Shown piece after piece: positions 1 to 5,169 of a DNA stretch of 9,437 nt. This DNA comes from DASSKK01 sp035690495. Its GTDB lineage: Bacteria; Actinomycetota; Actinomycetes; Propionibacteriales; Nocardioidaceae. The notes beneath the pieces were generated by a model. It made no database searches, was not told the origin of the DNA, and worked only from the letters and a program-made list of their open reading frames with translations. Within the stretch, counting starts at the first letter, position 1; every line of letters starts with the position of its first letter. The stretch spans positions 1-9,437 of the forward strand of contig DASSKK010000057.1 in NCBI GenBank assembly GCA_035690495.1, given 5' to 3'. The translations under genes and the position numbers were made by a program.

Positions 1-59
1 CGCGCGAGGCCGCGCCGTTGATGGATGACGGCTACGCCGGATTCGGCGGTGGTCGGTGA
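1..59 (+). CDS. 3' end of an upstream phage gene (partial, unknown)
   Basis: This reading frame enters from the left edge (first full codon at 3) and ends at TGA 57-59. The visible C-terminus is 18 residues, ending DGYAGFGGGR, which is Gly-rich and without a recognisable motif. The call rests mainly on context: its stop overlaps the next start by one base (TGATG), the same arrangement used by the following genes. Function cannot be assigned from so little sequence, and chance openness of a GC-rich frame remains possible. Confidence 0.4.
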   Translation, partial: REAAPLMDDGYAGFGGGR

Positions 60-298
60 TGTCCTGCCAGTACACCGCTAGCGGCGAGACGGTCTGCTGC
101 TACGACCGCGAGATGACCGAGCACACGCATGGCGCGTGGACGAGTTGCGACAACTGCGGGCATGACTGGTGGTGCGTCGTCGGCGAGCGGGACTACCTCG
201 ACGAGCCGGTCACCTTCGTCTGCTCCGATGGCTGCGGCTGGGACGACGACTGGGACGACGACTGGGACTACGACGACGAGGAGGACCAGCCGTGGTGA
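59..298 (+). CDS. Small Cys-rich protein with acidic Trp/Asp repeat tail
   Basis: This 79-residue protein of unknown function has two visible parts. Residues 1-61 are rich in Cys and Trp, with pairs C30-x2-C33 and C55-x3-C59 that could form one zinc ribbon; further Cys lie at 3, 13, 14 and 39. Residues 61-76 are almost wholly Trp and acidic (WDDDWDDDWDYDDEED), encoded by a 12-base tandem repeat. ATG 59 is preferred over the in-frame GTG at 56 because it overlaps the upstream stop at 57-59; no strong ribosome site is seen, so translation may be coupled. The acidic aromatic tail recalls DNA-mimic proteins, but that is inference only. It heads a run of overlapping small genes leading to the regulator-like gene at 941. 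Confidence 0.7.
   Translation: MSCQYTASGETVCCYDREMTEHTHGAWTSCDNCGHDWWCVVGERDYLDEPVTFVCSDGCGWDDDWDDDWDYDDEEDQPW
239..274 (+). repeat. 12-base tandem repeat, three copies
   Basis: The unit TGGGACGACGAC occurs at 239-250 and 251-262, then with one change (TGGGACTACGAC) at 263-274. It is in frame and encodes Trp-Asp-Asp-Asp units at the end of the Cys-rich protein. Identical codons in the first two copies suggest recent duplication rather than independent selection of residues. Copy number could vary by slippage. Confidence 0.9.
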
Positions 299-495
299 GC
301 GACTTCATCGCCATCATTCGAGACAAGGCTGGCAACGGCGTGCGTGCCGACCGAGTGGATGGCTGGCACCTGAGCGCCGTCGGGGTCCGGGTCCACCTCT
401 CTGGCGGCGGCAGCGTCGATCTTCGAGGCATAACCCGGCAGGAGTTCGCCGAGCGACTCGACCGGGCGCTCACCGCACAGATGGAGGCGGACTGA
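292..495 (+). CDS. Small hypothetical protein (67 aa)
   Basis: I do not recognise this protein. It has a beta-rich middle (GWHLSAVGVRVHLSGG, residues 24-39), where a Val/Leu alternation suggests paired strands, and an amphipathic C-terminal helix (residues 48-64, TRQEFAERLDRALTAQM). There is no Cys, signal peptide or membrane segment. Two adjacent GTG codons at 292 and 295 could start it. A good ribosome site GAGGAGGA (278-285) lies 6 bases before the first, while the second would give a GTGA overlap with the preceding stop, so the start is uncertain by one codon. Its stop TGA 493-495 overlaps the next ATG by one base. The overlaps on both sides and the clear ribosome site support it as a real gene in an operon. 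Confidence 0.7.
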   Translation: MVSDFIAIIRDKAGNGVRADRVDGWHLSAVGVRVHLSGGGSVDLRGITRQEFAERLDRALTAQMEAD

Positions 496-944
496 TGCCC
501 ACCACCGACCAGGACGCCCGAGCCCTGACCTACCTCGCCAAGCGACTCCGCGAGGAGACCCACGGCGCCAACCGCTGGGACGAGGCGGGCATCTTCGCCG
601 TCATCGCCAAGCGGGCCGGGCAGAACCTCGCTGCCACCATCGAGGCCGTCACCCGGCATGCCGCCGACGCGACCGCGAAGACGCCCGGGGCCATCAACCG
701 GCCGTTCACCCCGCCACCGCCCAGCGAGCAGCGGGACCGCTACCTGCCGCCCAAGCGCGGCGAGGACTGCCCGCGCCACCCGGGCCAGTGGGCCACGTCC
801 TGCGGCGGGTGCGAGGCCGACACCCGCGCCGACGACGAGCCCGCCACGCCGCCACGCGCCTGGGACGCCGGAGACGCACCGACCGGGATCGCCGCCTGCC
901 GGGCCGCGCTCGCCGGAGCCAAGACCGAGGGGGAGGACGTATGA
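495..944 (+). CDS. Phage hypothetical protein with C-terminal Cys/His cluster (149 aa)
   Basis: The N-terminal half (residues 1-62) reads as helical, with a charged Arg/Glu-rich stretch (LAKRLREETHGANRWDEAGI, 14-33) followed by a second helical part. A Pro-rich linker follows (residues 70-86), then a small putative metal site CPRHPGQWATSCGGC in which C92, H95, C103 and C106 are the likely ligands. I associate this architecture, helical front plus HPGQ-type Cys/His tail, with uncharacterised proteins common in actinobacteriophages and prophages, usually just upstream of zinc-ribbon/HTH genes as here; that is recollection, not a search. ATG 495 overlaps the previous stop, and GGAGG at 483-487 gives a 7-base spacing. 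Its own stop overlaps the next ATG (ATGA at 941-944). Role unknown. Confidence 0.8.
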   Translation: MPTTDQDARALTYLAKRLREETHGANRWDEAGIFAVIAKRAGQNLAATIEAVTRHAADATAKTPGAINRPFTPPPPSEQRDRYLPPKRGEDCPRHPGQWATSCGGCEADTRADDEPATPPRAWDAGDAPTGIAACRAALAGAKTEGEDV

Positions 945-1993
945 GCGAGCCGAGCAGCGACCTGCGCTGCGAGTGGTCCGACCTACCGGTCTATGAGTGC
1001 GCCCACTGCCCCGCAGATGCCCGTGAGGCTGCCAGAATCGCCGCCTCCCGCGATTTCGAGGCCGAAGTGGCACCGAATGACGCCCGTGTGATTTCAGGCC
1101 GGGAGAACGGCGCACAGCGATTCCGTCGGGTCGAGTTGTTCGAGCCCATCGCCACGCCGGCCTGCGATGGGCGGCCGCCACTCCGGCTCGGCAGTGCCGA
1201 TGACAACGTGTGCGCCTGCGGCCAACCCACCCGCGATCACGCCTACGCCTGCGACGACTGCGCCGATGAGTTGGGGCGCATCCTCGGAGACGTGCCCTGG
1301 CTGGCCGAGCAACTCGAGGTCACCATCACGCGCCAGCGTGCCAAGGTGCCCGGAGCCAACGGCACCGGCGACGGCGTGCCCTGGCACGAGAAGGCCAGCG
1401 ACGTGCTGAACGCGCTTCGCAACGAGCTGGTGACCACCATCCGCATCTGCGACGACGACCACGTCCGCCACTCCTCGCCCAGCAACGAGTGGCCCGCCGA
1501 CGACCCGCCCGCGATGTCGCGGTGGCTGCTGTGGCGCGTGGACGGACTCACCTTCCACGCCTCGGTCACCGAGACGCTGCGGACGCTGCTGCGCATCGAG
1601 GACAACGCGCTGCGCGTCATCGACCGGTCCGCCGAACGGAAGTTCCTCGGCTGGTGCACGGTGTGCAACATCGGCGCCGTCTACGCCTGCGGCGACGCGG
1701 CGACCGGGCGCTGTGTGGAGCGGGACTGTCGCACCGAGTACGACACCGAGACCGCCCGCGCCACCTTGGAGAAGGCACTGGACGATCGACTGTGCACTGC
1801 CTCGGAGCTGGCCCGCCTCTCGACGTACCTCGGCATCCCGGCTGGGCGCGAGCAGGTGCGCAAGAGCATCAACCAGTGGCACCGGCGCGGCCGCATCGCC
1901 GGACATGGCAACGAGGAGCCGCGGTTCCGCTACGGGCAGGTGCGAGTGCTACTCGCGCAGGCGTACGAATCGCGGGCGGACGGGGGTGCTTGA
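941..1993 (+). CDS. Zinc-ribbon / helix-turn-helix DNA-binding protein, putative phage regulator
   Basis: This 350-residue protein has several modules. At the N-terminus C10 and the pair C20-x2-C23 form a small Cys motif (CEWSDLPVYECAHC). Residues 91-107 are a ribbon-like cluster, C91-x-C93 and C104-x2-C107. A long, mostly helical middle (108-235) follows. A second cluster at 239-263 holds C239-x2-C242, C250, C258 and C263. The C-terminus (about 284-340) looks like a winged or MerR-like helix-turn-helix: TASELARLSTYLGI, then a recognition-like helix REQVRKSINQWHRRGRI and a wing-like HGNEEPRFRYGQVRVLL. Actinobacteriophages commonly carry proteins of this type annotated only as HTH DNA-binding. 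The start overlaps the previous stop and follows GGGAGG at 931-936. As the last gene before the late packaging genes it could control them, but that is inference. The N-terminal motif resembles a separately encoded small protein, so a fusion is possible. Confidence 0.8.
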   Translation: MSEPSSDLRCEWSDLPVYECAHCPADAREAARIAASRDFEAEVAPNDARVISGRENGAQRFRRVELFEPIATPACDGRPPLRLGSADDNVCACGQPTRDHAYACDDCADELGRILGDVPWLAEQLEVTITRQRAKVPGANGTGDGVPWHEKASDVLNALRNELVTTIRICDDDHVRHSSPSNEWPADDPPAMSRWLLWRVDGLTFHASVTETLRTLLRIEDNALRVIDRSAERKFLGWCTVCNIGAVYACGDAATGRCVERDCRTEYDTETARATLEKALDDRLCTASELARLSTYLGIPAGREQVRKSINQWHRRGRIAGHGNEEPRFRYGQVRVLLAQAYESRADGGA

Positions 1994-2059
1994 ACCGTGC
2001 CCTTGCCTCTGTCACCATTCAGGCAGGTCTGGAATGACTGCGCCCTGAGGTCGGTCGAA

Positions 2060-2080
2060 CCGGACCGTTCGCATGTCCGG
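2060..2080 (+). promoter_or_regulatory. Hairpin abutting the ribosome site of the rearranged gene
   Basis: CCGGAC (2060-2065) and GTCCGG (2075-2080) form a perfect 6-bp stem with a 9-base loop. Its right arm runs into the G-rich ribosome site GGGGGTGA (2079-2086) of the reading frame starting at GTG 2091, so it could hide that site in mRNA. A weaker 7-bp stem with one wobble pair lies upstream (2002-2008 with 2021-2027, 12-base loop). Neither has a U tract. No convincing -35/-10 pair was seen in the gap 1994-2090. Confidence 0.3.
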
Positions 2081-2090
2081 GGGTGACGCC

Positions 2091-2411
2091 GTGGCTGTCC
2101 GTCACCACACCCTCGACATCTACGGCGCCGAGTTGTACCTGGCGACCACTCGCAAGCAATGGAAGGCGCTACGTCGCCGCCTCGACTTCAAGGCGCCCGA
2201 GGCCGTAGGCATAGCGCAGTTCGCCACCTTCCACCCGAAGGGCGGCGGCATCACGGTCCCGCACCTGGTGGCGCGTACCCGATGTCCCGCGGCGTGGCTG
2301 GCCTCATGGGCGGCGGTGTCGATCAGATCGAGCGTCGTCTTGTGCGCCTTCACGTCGAGCCACAGCACACCCTGGGGCTTCGTGGCTGACCGCATCGTTC
2401 GCTTCGCTTGA
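2091..2411 (+). pseudogene. HExxH (zinc-peptidase-like) phage protein gene disrupted by an internal inversion
   Basis: Codons 1-60 from GTG 2091 read as a normal protein start (HTLDIYGAELYLATTRKQWK and onward to ITVPHLV). After 2270 the + strand frame stays open but turns into atypical Ala/Ser/Cys-rich sequence. The opposite strand of 2271-2365 encodes LWLDVKAHKTTLDLIDTAAH followed by EASHAAGHRVR, which fits directly after PHLV. Reversing that segment gives one 106-residue protein with HEASH at residues 80-84 and tail TPWGFVADRIVRFA. I associate this general plan (YGAxLYL start, PH(L/I)V-LW-D core, AHEASHAAG) with short uncharacterised actinobacteriophage proteins; HExxH is the zincin metal-binding motif. 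As it stands the + strand product lacks the motif, so the gene is probably non-functional. The restored form lacks an obvious third metal ligand after HEASH, so bases may also have been lost. The start is set by GGGGGTGA at 2079-2086; ATG 2073 is an alternative. Confidence 0.65.
2271..2365 (-). other. Inverted 95-base segment carrying the HEASH core
   Basis: Read on the - strand this segment encodes 31 codons, including a buried-strand-like LWLDVKAH and the helix LIDTAAHEASHAAG. It is bounded by GTG (2268-2270) on the left and CAC (2366-2368) on the right, a 3-base inverted match. No longer inverted repeats, recombinase site or transposon end is visible at either junction. Boundaries are inferred from where the protein logic switches strand and could shift by a few bases, particularly on the right. 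Confidence 0.6.
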
Positions 2412-2431
2412 GTGACGGCGACTGACGACGA

Positions 2432-2450
2432 CGCGCGCTACTGGTGCGCG
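2432..2450 (+). other. GC-rich hairpin between the rearranged gene and the HNH gene
   Basis: CGCGCGC (2432-2438) pairs with GTGCGCG (2444-2450), giving 7 pairs with one wobble and the 5-base loop TACTG. It lies 21 bases after the stop at 2411. No U tract follows, so it is at most a weak terminator or an mRNA stability element. The rest of 2412-2505 holds nothing else recognised. Confidence 0.3.
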
Positions 2451-2505
2451 TTCGGGCGGTGGCATGTGGTTCCGAGTCTGGCCGAACTCTGTACGGGAGA
2501 AGCGC

Positions 2506-2838
2506 ATGGGCTTGAAGGTGTGCAGCGTCCCGGGATGCCCGCGCCTACAGGCTGAGTCGCGGTGCTCTGCGCACCGACGCGAGGCCGAGCGCAAGCGCGG
2601 GAGCACGACGACGCGTGGCTACGGCTACTCCCATCAGCAACACCGCGCAGCCTGGCAACGACGCATCGACGCAGGCGAGGTCATCTACTGCTGGCGCTGC
2701 AAAGTTGCGCGGATCACCGGACGCGACTGGCACGACGGACACGACGACCACGACCGGACCAAGTACCGCGGGCCCGAGTGCGTGCCGTGCAACACGGCGA
2801 CCGCCGCTCGACGCCGAGGTATACCCCCAGGGGCATGA
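2506..2838 (+). CDS. HNH endonuclease (packaging-associated)
   Basis: This 110-residue protein has the typical layout of small actinobacteriophage HNH nucleases. An N-terminal Cys/His cluster (C6-x4-C11, C20-x2-H23) is followed by a basic linker with STTTRGYGYSHQQHRAAW (33-50), then a zinc-framed nuclease core: C62-x2-C65, DWHDGHDDHDR (74-84) with H79 and D80 as likely catalytic residues, and C92-x2-C95 followed by N96. The position before the last ligand pair is Cys (GPECVPCN), where my recollection of the family has His (PEH..CN); both can bind zinc. A clear third HNH His is not evident. ATG 2506 is chosen over ATG 2464 because GGGAGA at 2495-2500 is well placed and homology-like sequence begins at MGLKVC. 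HNH genes beside terminase genes are known to assist cos cleavage in several phages; that role is inferred here. Confidence 0.92.
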   Translation: MGLKVCSVPGCPRLQAESRCSAHRREAERKRGSTTTRGYGYSHQQHRAAWQRRIDAGEVIYCWRCKVARITGRDWHDGHDDHDRTKYRGPECVPCNTATAARRRGIPPGA

Positions 2839-2885
2839 CCCGAACGGGCCAGAACGCCTGACCGCGGGGGAGGCGCGAAAAAAGT

Positions 2886-2907
2886 GCGGAGGGTCAAAGC
2901 TCTCCGC
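2886..2907 (+). terminator. Hairpin with flanking A run and T-rich tail, possible weak terminator
   Basis: GCGGAGGG (2886-2893) pairs with CTCTCCGC (2900-2907), 8 pairs with one wobble and loop TCAAAG. An A run (2878-2883) precedes it and TCTTTTC (2915-2921) follows after a short spacer. The spacing is poor for an intrinsic terminator on the + strand. It could separate HNH from terS transcription or be part of a packaging site. Confidence 0.3.
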
Positions 2908-2924
2908 CTCAACGCTCTTTTCAA

Positions 2925-2947
2925 CCGTGCAGCGCGAGGCTGCGCGG
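2925..2947 (+). repeat. GCGAG-loop hairpin 1
   Basis: A 9-bp stem (2925-2933 with 2939-2947, one G-U pair) closes the loop GCGAG at 2934-2938. It shares the 9-mer GCGCGAGGC with the hairpins at 2956-2970 and 3048-3062. Stem sequences differ apart from the two pairs nearest the loop, so pairing rather than primary sequence seems kept. Confidence 0.5.
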
Positions 2948-2955
2948 AACCCGAC

Positions 2956-2970
2956 GCGGCGCGAGGCCGC
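2956..2970 (+). repeat. GCGAG-loop hairpin 2, just before the terS ribosome site
   Basis: GCGGC and GCCGC form a perfect 5-bp stem around the loop GCGAG (2961-2965). It ends 2 bases before the terS ribosome site (2973-2981), so it could affect translation start or serve as a protein-binding site. Confidence 0.45.
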
Positions 2971-2987
2971 CGAAGGAGGAGTCGATC

Positions 2988-3533
2988 ATGCCCAAGGGTG
3001 GACACGCCCGGTCTGGCCCGCCGCCTGACCCGAACTCTGCACGCTCCGATGCGCGAGGCATCAAGGTGACCGCGCTGCCAGCGGAGGGCCGCAGTGGTCC
3101 CGCGCCGGACTTCCCGCTACCTCGCCGAACCGTGTACCGCTGGGAGCACGAGGACAAGCGGCGCTTTCAGGTGGTCGACACCGATGCGACTGACGCCGTT
3201 GCCGAGCGCGAACTTGAGCTGTGGGAATGGCTCTGGCGGACCCCGCAGGCGTGCGCCTGGGCGATGCCTTCGGAGTCTTGGCGGCTGCACGCAATCGCGT
3301 TGTACTGCCGGACCTTCGTCATCTGCGAGGGCTCGGATGCGACAGCTGCCGACAAGGGCTCTCTCCACCGCTTCGCCGACGACATCGGCATGACTCCTGC
3401 TGGCCTTCGGGCGAATGGCTGGGCGGTCGCGCAAGATGTGGTTGGCGAGAAGCGGGCCACTCAGGGGCCGGCGCAGGCCAAGAAGAAGTCGTCGCGTGAC
3501 CGGATGACGGTCGTGCAGGGCAGTGGCAACTGA
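2988..3533 (+). CDS. terS: Terminase small subunit
   Basis: This 181-residue protein would recognise phage DNA and bring it to the large terminase. Supporting sequence: a disordered Gly/Pro/Arg-rich N-terminus, the segment LPAEGRSGPAPDFPL (30-44) that I recognise as typical of actinobacteriophage small terminases, then a helical core with ERELELWEWLWRTPQACAWA (73-92), CRTFVICE (107-114) and an HTH-like HRFADDIGMTPAGLRANGW (127-145). A basic Lys-rich tail (164-172) ends it. ATG 2988 follows the strong site AAGGAGGAG (2973-2981) at 6 bases. It lies directly before terL and overlaps it by 11 bases, implying coupled translation. A GCGAG-loop hairpin falls inside its 5' coding region (3048-3062). 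The family call rests on the conserved segment plus gene order. Confidence 0.9.
   Translation: MPKGGHARSGPPPDPNSARSDARGIKVTALPAEGRSGPAPDFPLPRRTVYRWEHEDKRRFQVVDTDATDAVAERELELWEWLWRTPQACAWAMPSESWRLHAIALYCRTFVICEGSDATAADKGSLHRFADDIGMTPAGLRANGWAVAQDVVGEKRATQGPAQAKKKSSRDRMTVVQGSGN
3048..3062 (+). repeat. GCGAG-loop hairpin 3, inside terS
   Basis: GATGC (3048-3052) and GCATC (3058-3062) form a perfect 5-bp stem around the loop GCGAG (3053-3057). It lies in codons 21-25 of terS (DARGI), where synonymous choice could have broken the pairing. Confidence 0.4.
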
Positions 3534-5148
3534 CGACCTTGCCCTCGACTTCGACCCGCTGCAGAGCCTTGGTTTTTTGGCTACGGACTGGATCGAGCAG
3601 CATTGCCGGGTCCCGGGTGGCGTCTACGAGGGTGAGCCGCTGGTTTTCAACGGCTGGCAGCTCTACTGCACGGCGAATCACTACCGGATTCGCGCCAAGG
3701 CGGTCGTGGACTCGCGGCGCCTGCTCGCACCGTTCGTCTACCGCCGCTCGGTGGTGGTCGGCCCGCAGAAGTGCGGGAAGTCGCCGTGGGGCGCCGGGAT
3801 GCTGCTGTTCGAGGGCGTCGGGCCGTGCTTGTTCGCTGGCTGGGCGCAGGGCGGCGAAGTCTACCGCTGCGCCGATCACGGCTGCGGCTGCGGCTGGGAG
3901 TACGAGTACCAGCCGGGCGAGGCGATGGGTGCTCCGCGCAGGAAGTCTCTGCTAGGTCTGCTCGCCTACGCGGAGTCGCAGACGAACAATGTCTACGAGC
4001 CGTTGCAGACGATGATCCACTCTGGCCCGCTGGCTGAGTTCGTGCATGTGCGAGAGGGCTTCATCCGCCTGCCGAATCGGGGCAAGATCGTGCCCTTGTC
4101 GTCGGCCGCGCGGTCGAAGCTCGGTCAACCGCTCACGGGCGGCCTGGGCGACGAATCCGGGCTATATACGGCGTCGAACAAGGTGCTCGACACCTGGCAG
4201 ACAATGCGGCGTGGCATCGCGGCGATGCAGGGTCGCACGGTCGAGTTGACGAACCCTTGGGACCCGATGGAGAACTCGGCCGCGCAACAGGCGTTCGAGT
4301 CCCGGCAGGCCGACATCTTCCGCTACTACCGCAAGCCCCCGGCCGACCTGTCCTACGCGAACAAGCGCGAGCGGCACAAGATCCACGCCTACGTCTACGC
4401 GGACTCCCCCTGGGTTGACCCGGCCACGATTGACGCTGAGGCTGCGGAACTGGTCGAGACGGACCCGACGCAGGCGGAGCGGTTCTTCGGCAACCGGCTC
4501 GTGCAGGGCCTCGGCGCGTTCCTGACTGAGGCGCTGTGGGACGAGACGCAGGCTGATGCGCCCGCCGAGATCAAGCACGTCTCGGGTGGCTTCGATGGCT
4601 CCCGCTCGGGCGACTGGACGGCGATTCGACTAGAGACGATTGACGGTTACCGGTTCACTCCGACCTACGGGCCGGACTCGCGCCCGGCGTTCTGGAACCC
4701 CGCAGAGTGGGGCGGTCGGATTCCGCGCGGCGAGGTCGACGCGGCGGTGGAGGAGATCTTCGACCGCTACAAGGTGGCGCGGTTCTATGTGGACCCGCGG
4801 CACTGGGAGACGCAGGCCGACGAGTGGGCGAGCCGCCACGGCGATGACGTCGTGATCGAGTGGCCCACCAACAAGATCGGGCGCATGTTCCCGGCACTGA
4901 CCCGGTTCCTCGAGGACACCGCCGAGCGTGCCACGACCCACGACGGCGACCCGACCGCCCGCCTGCACGCGCTCGCGGCCCGCAAGATCGCCAAGGCTGG
5001 CGATCAGTACATCCTCGGTAAGCCGTCCGAGAACCAGAAGATCGACATCTTGATGGCCGACGTCCTCGCCCACGAGGCCGCTGCCGACGCCCGGGTGGAT
5101 GGGTGGTCCGCCGACACGCAGGCCGCCTACCGACGATTGCCCCGCTGA
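3523..5148 (+). CDS. terL: Terminase large subunit (ATPase and nuclease)
   Basis: This 541-residue motor protein pumps DNA into the procapsid and cuts the concatemer. The N-terminal ATPase shows Walker A GPQKCGKS (80-87) and a probable Walker B acidic pair D210-E211 in LTGGLGDESG. The C-terminal RNase H-like nuclease shows three acidic sites in the expected order: D358 in GGFDGSRSGDWTAI, D424 in ARFYVDPRHW, and D508 or D513 in QKIDILMADVLAHEAA. Between Walker A and B lies a Cys/His cluster C116-x2-H119-x-C121-x-C123 that could bind a metal; I believe it recurs in related actinophage terminases. Length is normal. GTG 3523 overlaps the end of terS by 11 bases; only a weak site (CAGGG, 3516-3520) precedes it, in keeping with coupled translation. 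No frameshift or missing motif seen. Confidence 0.96.
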   Translation: MATDDLALDFDPLQSLGFLATDWIEQHCRVPGGVYEGEPLVFNGWQLYCTANHYRIRAKAVVDSRRLLAPFVYRRSVVVGPQKCGKSPWGAGMLLFEGVGPCLFAGWAQGGEVYRCADHGCGCGWEYEYQPGEAMGAPRRKSLLGLLAYAESQTNNVYEPLQTMIHSGPLAEFVHVREGFIRLPNRGKIVPLSSAARSKLGQPLTGGLGDESGLYTASNKVLDTWQTMRRGIAAMQGRTVELTNPWDPMENSAAQQAFESRQADIFRYYRKPPADLSYANKRERHKIHAYVYADSPWVDPATIDAEAAELVETDPTQAERFFGNRLVQGLGAFLTEALWDETQADAPAEIKHVSGGFDGSRSGDWTAIRLETIDGYRFTPTYGPDSRPAFWNPAEWGGRIPRGEVDAAVEEIFDRYKVARFYVDPRHWETQADEWASRHGDDVVIEWPTNKIGRMFPALTRFLEDTAERATTHDGDPTARLHALAARKIAKAGDQYILGKPSENQKIDILMADVLAHEAAADARVDGWSADTQAAYRRLPR

Positions 5149-5169
5149 CACCACACGAACGGAGGAGTT

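Larger units (their letters stand above)
2839..2987 (+). other. HNH-terS intergenic gap, candidate cos region
   Basis: The 149-base gap is long for this compact region and contains no credible gene. From left to right it holds a G-rich stretch GCGGGGGAGGCGCG (2864-2877), a run of six A (2878-2883), the hairpin 2886-2907, the GCGAG-loop hairpins at 2925-2947 and 2956-2970, and the ribosome site of terS (AAGGAGGAG, 2973-2981). In cos-type phages the cohesive-end site commonly lies next to the HNH and small-terminase genes, so this is the best cos candidate in the window. No overhang can be identified from sequence alone. Confidence 0.35.

Noticed and set aside
210..1181. Open frame of 323 codons on the - strand over the small early genes
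   Set aside because: Low-complexity Arg/Pro/Gly sequence antisense to overlapping + strand genes that have proper starts and ribosome sites.
1990..2018. TTGAAC at 1990-1995 as a -35 promoter element for late genes
   Set aside because: No acceptable -10 hexamer lies at 16-18 bases, and the sequence is partly the stop region of the preceding gene.
2268..2368. Phase-variable invertible element with a site-specific recombinase
   Set aside because: Only a 3-base inverted match (GTG/CAC) flanks the segment and no invertase gene is present in the window. Retained only as one of several explanations.
2120..2395. A 91-codon - strand frame as an independent zinc-peptidase gene
   Set aside because: Only its first third (opposite 2271-2365 and a few codons beyond) looks like real protein. 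The rest is the antisense of the HTLDIYGAELYL coding region, so an inverted fragment explains it better than a separate gene.
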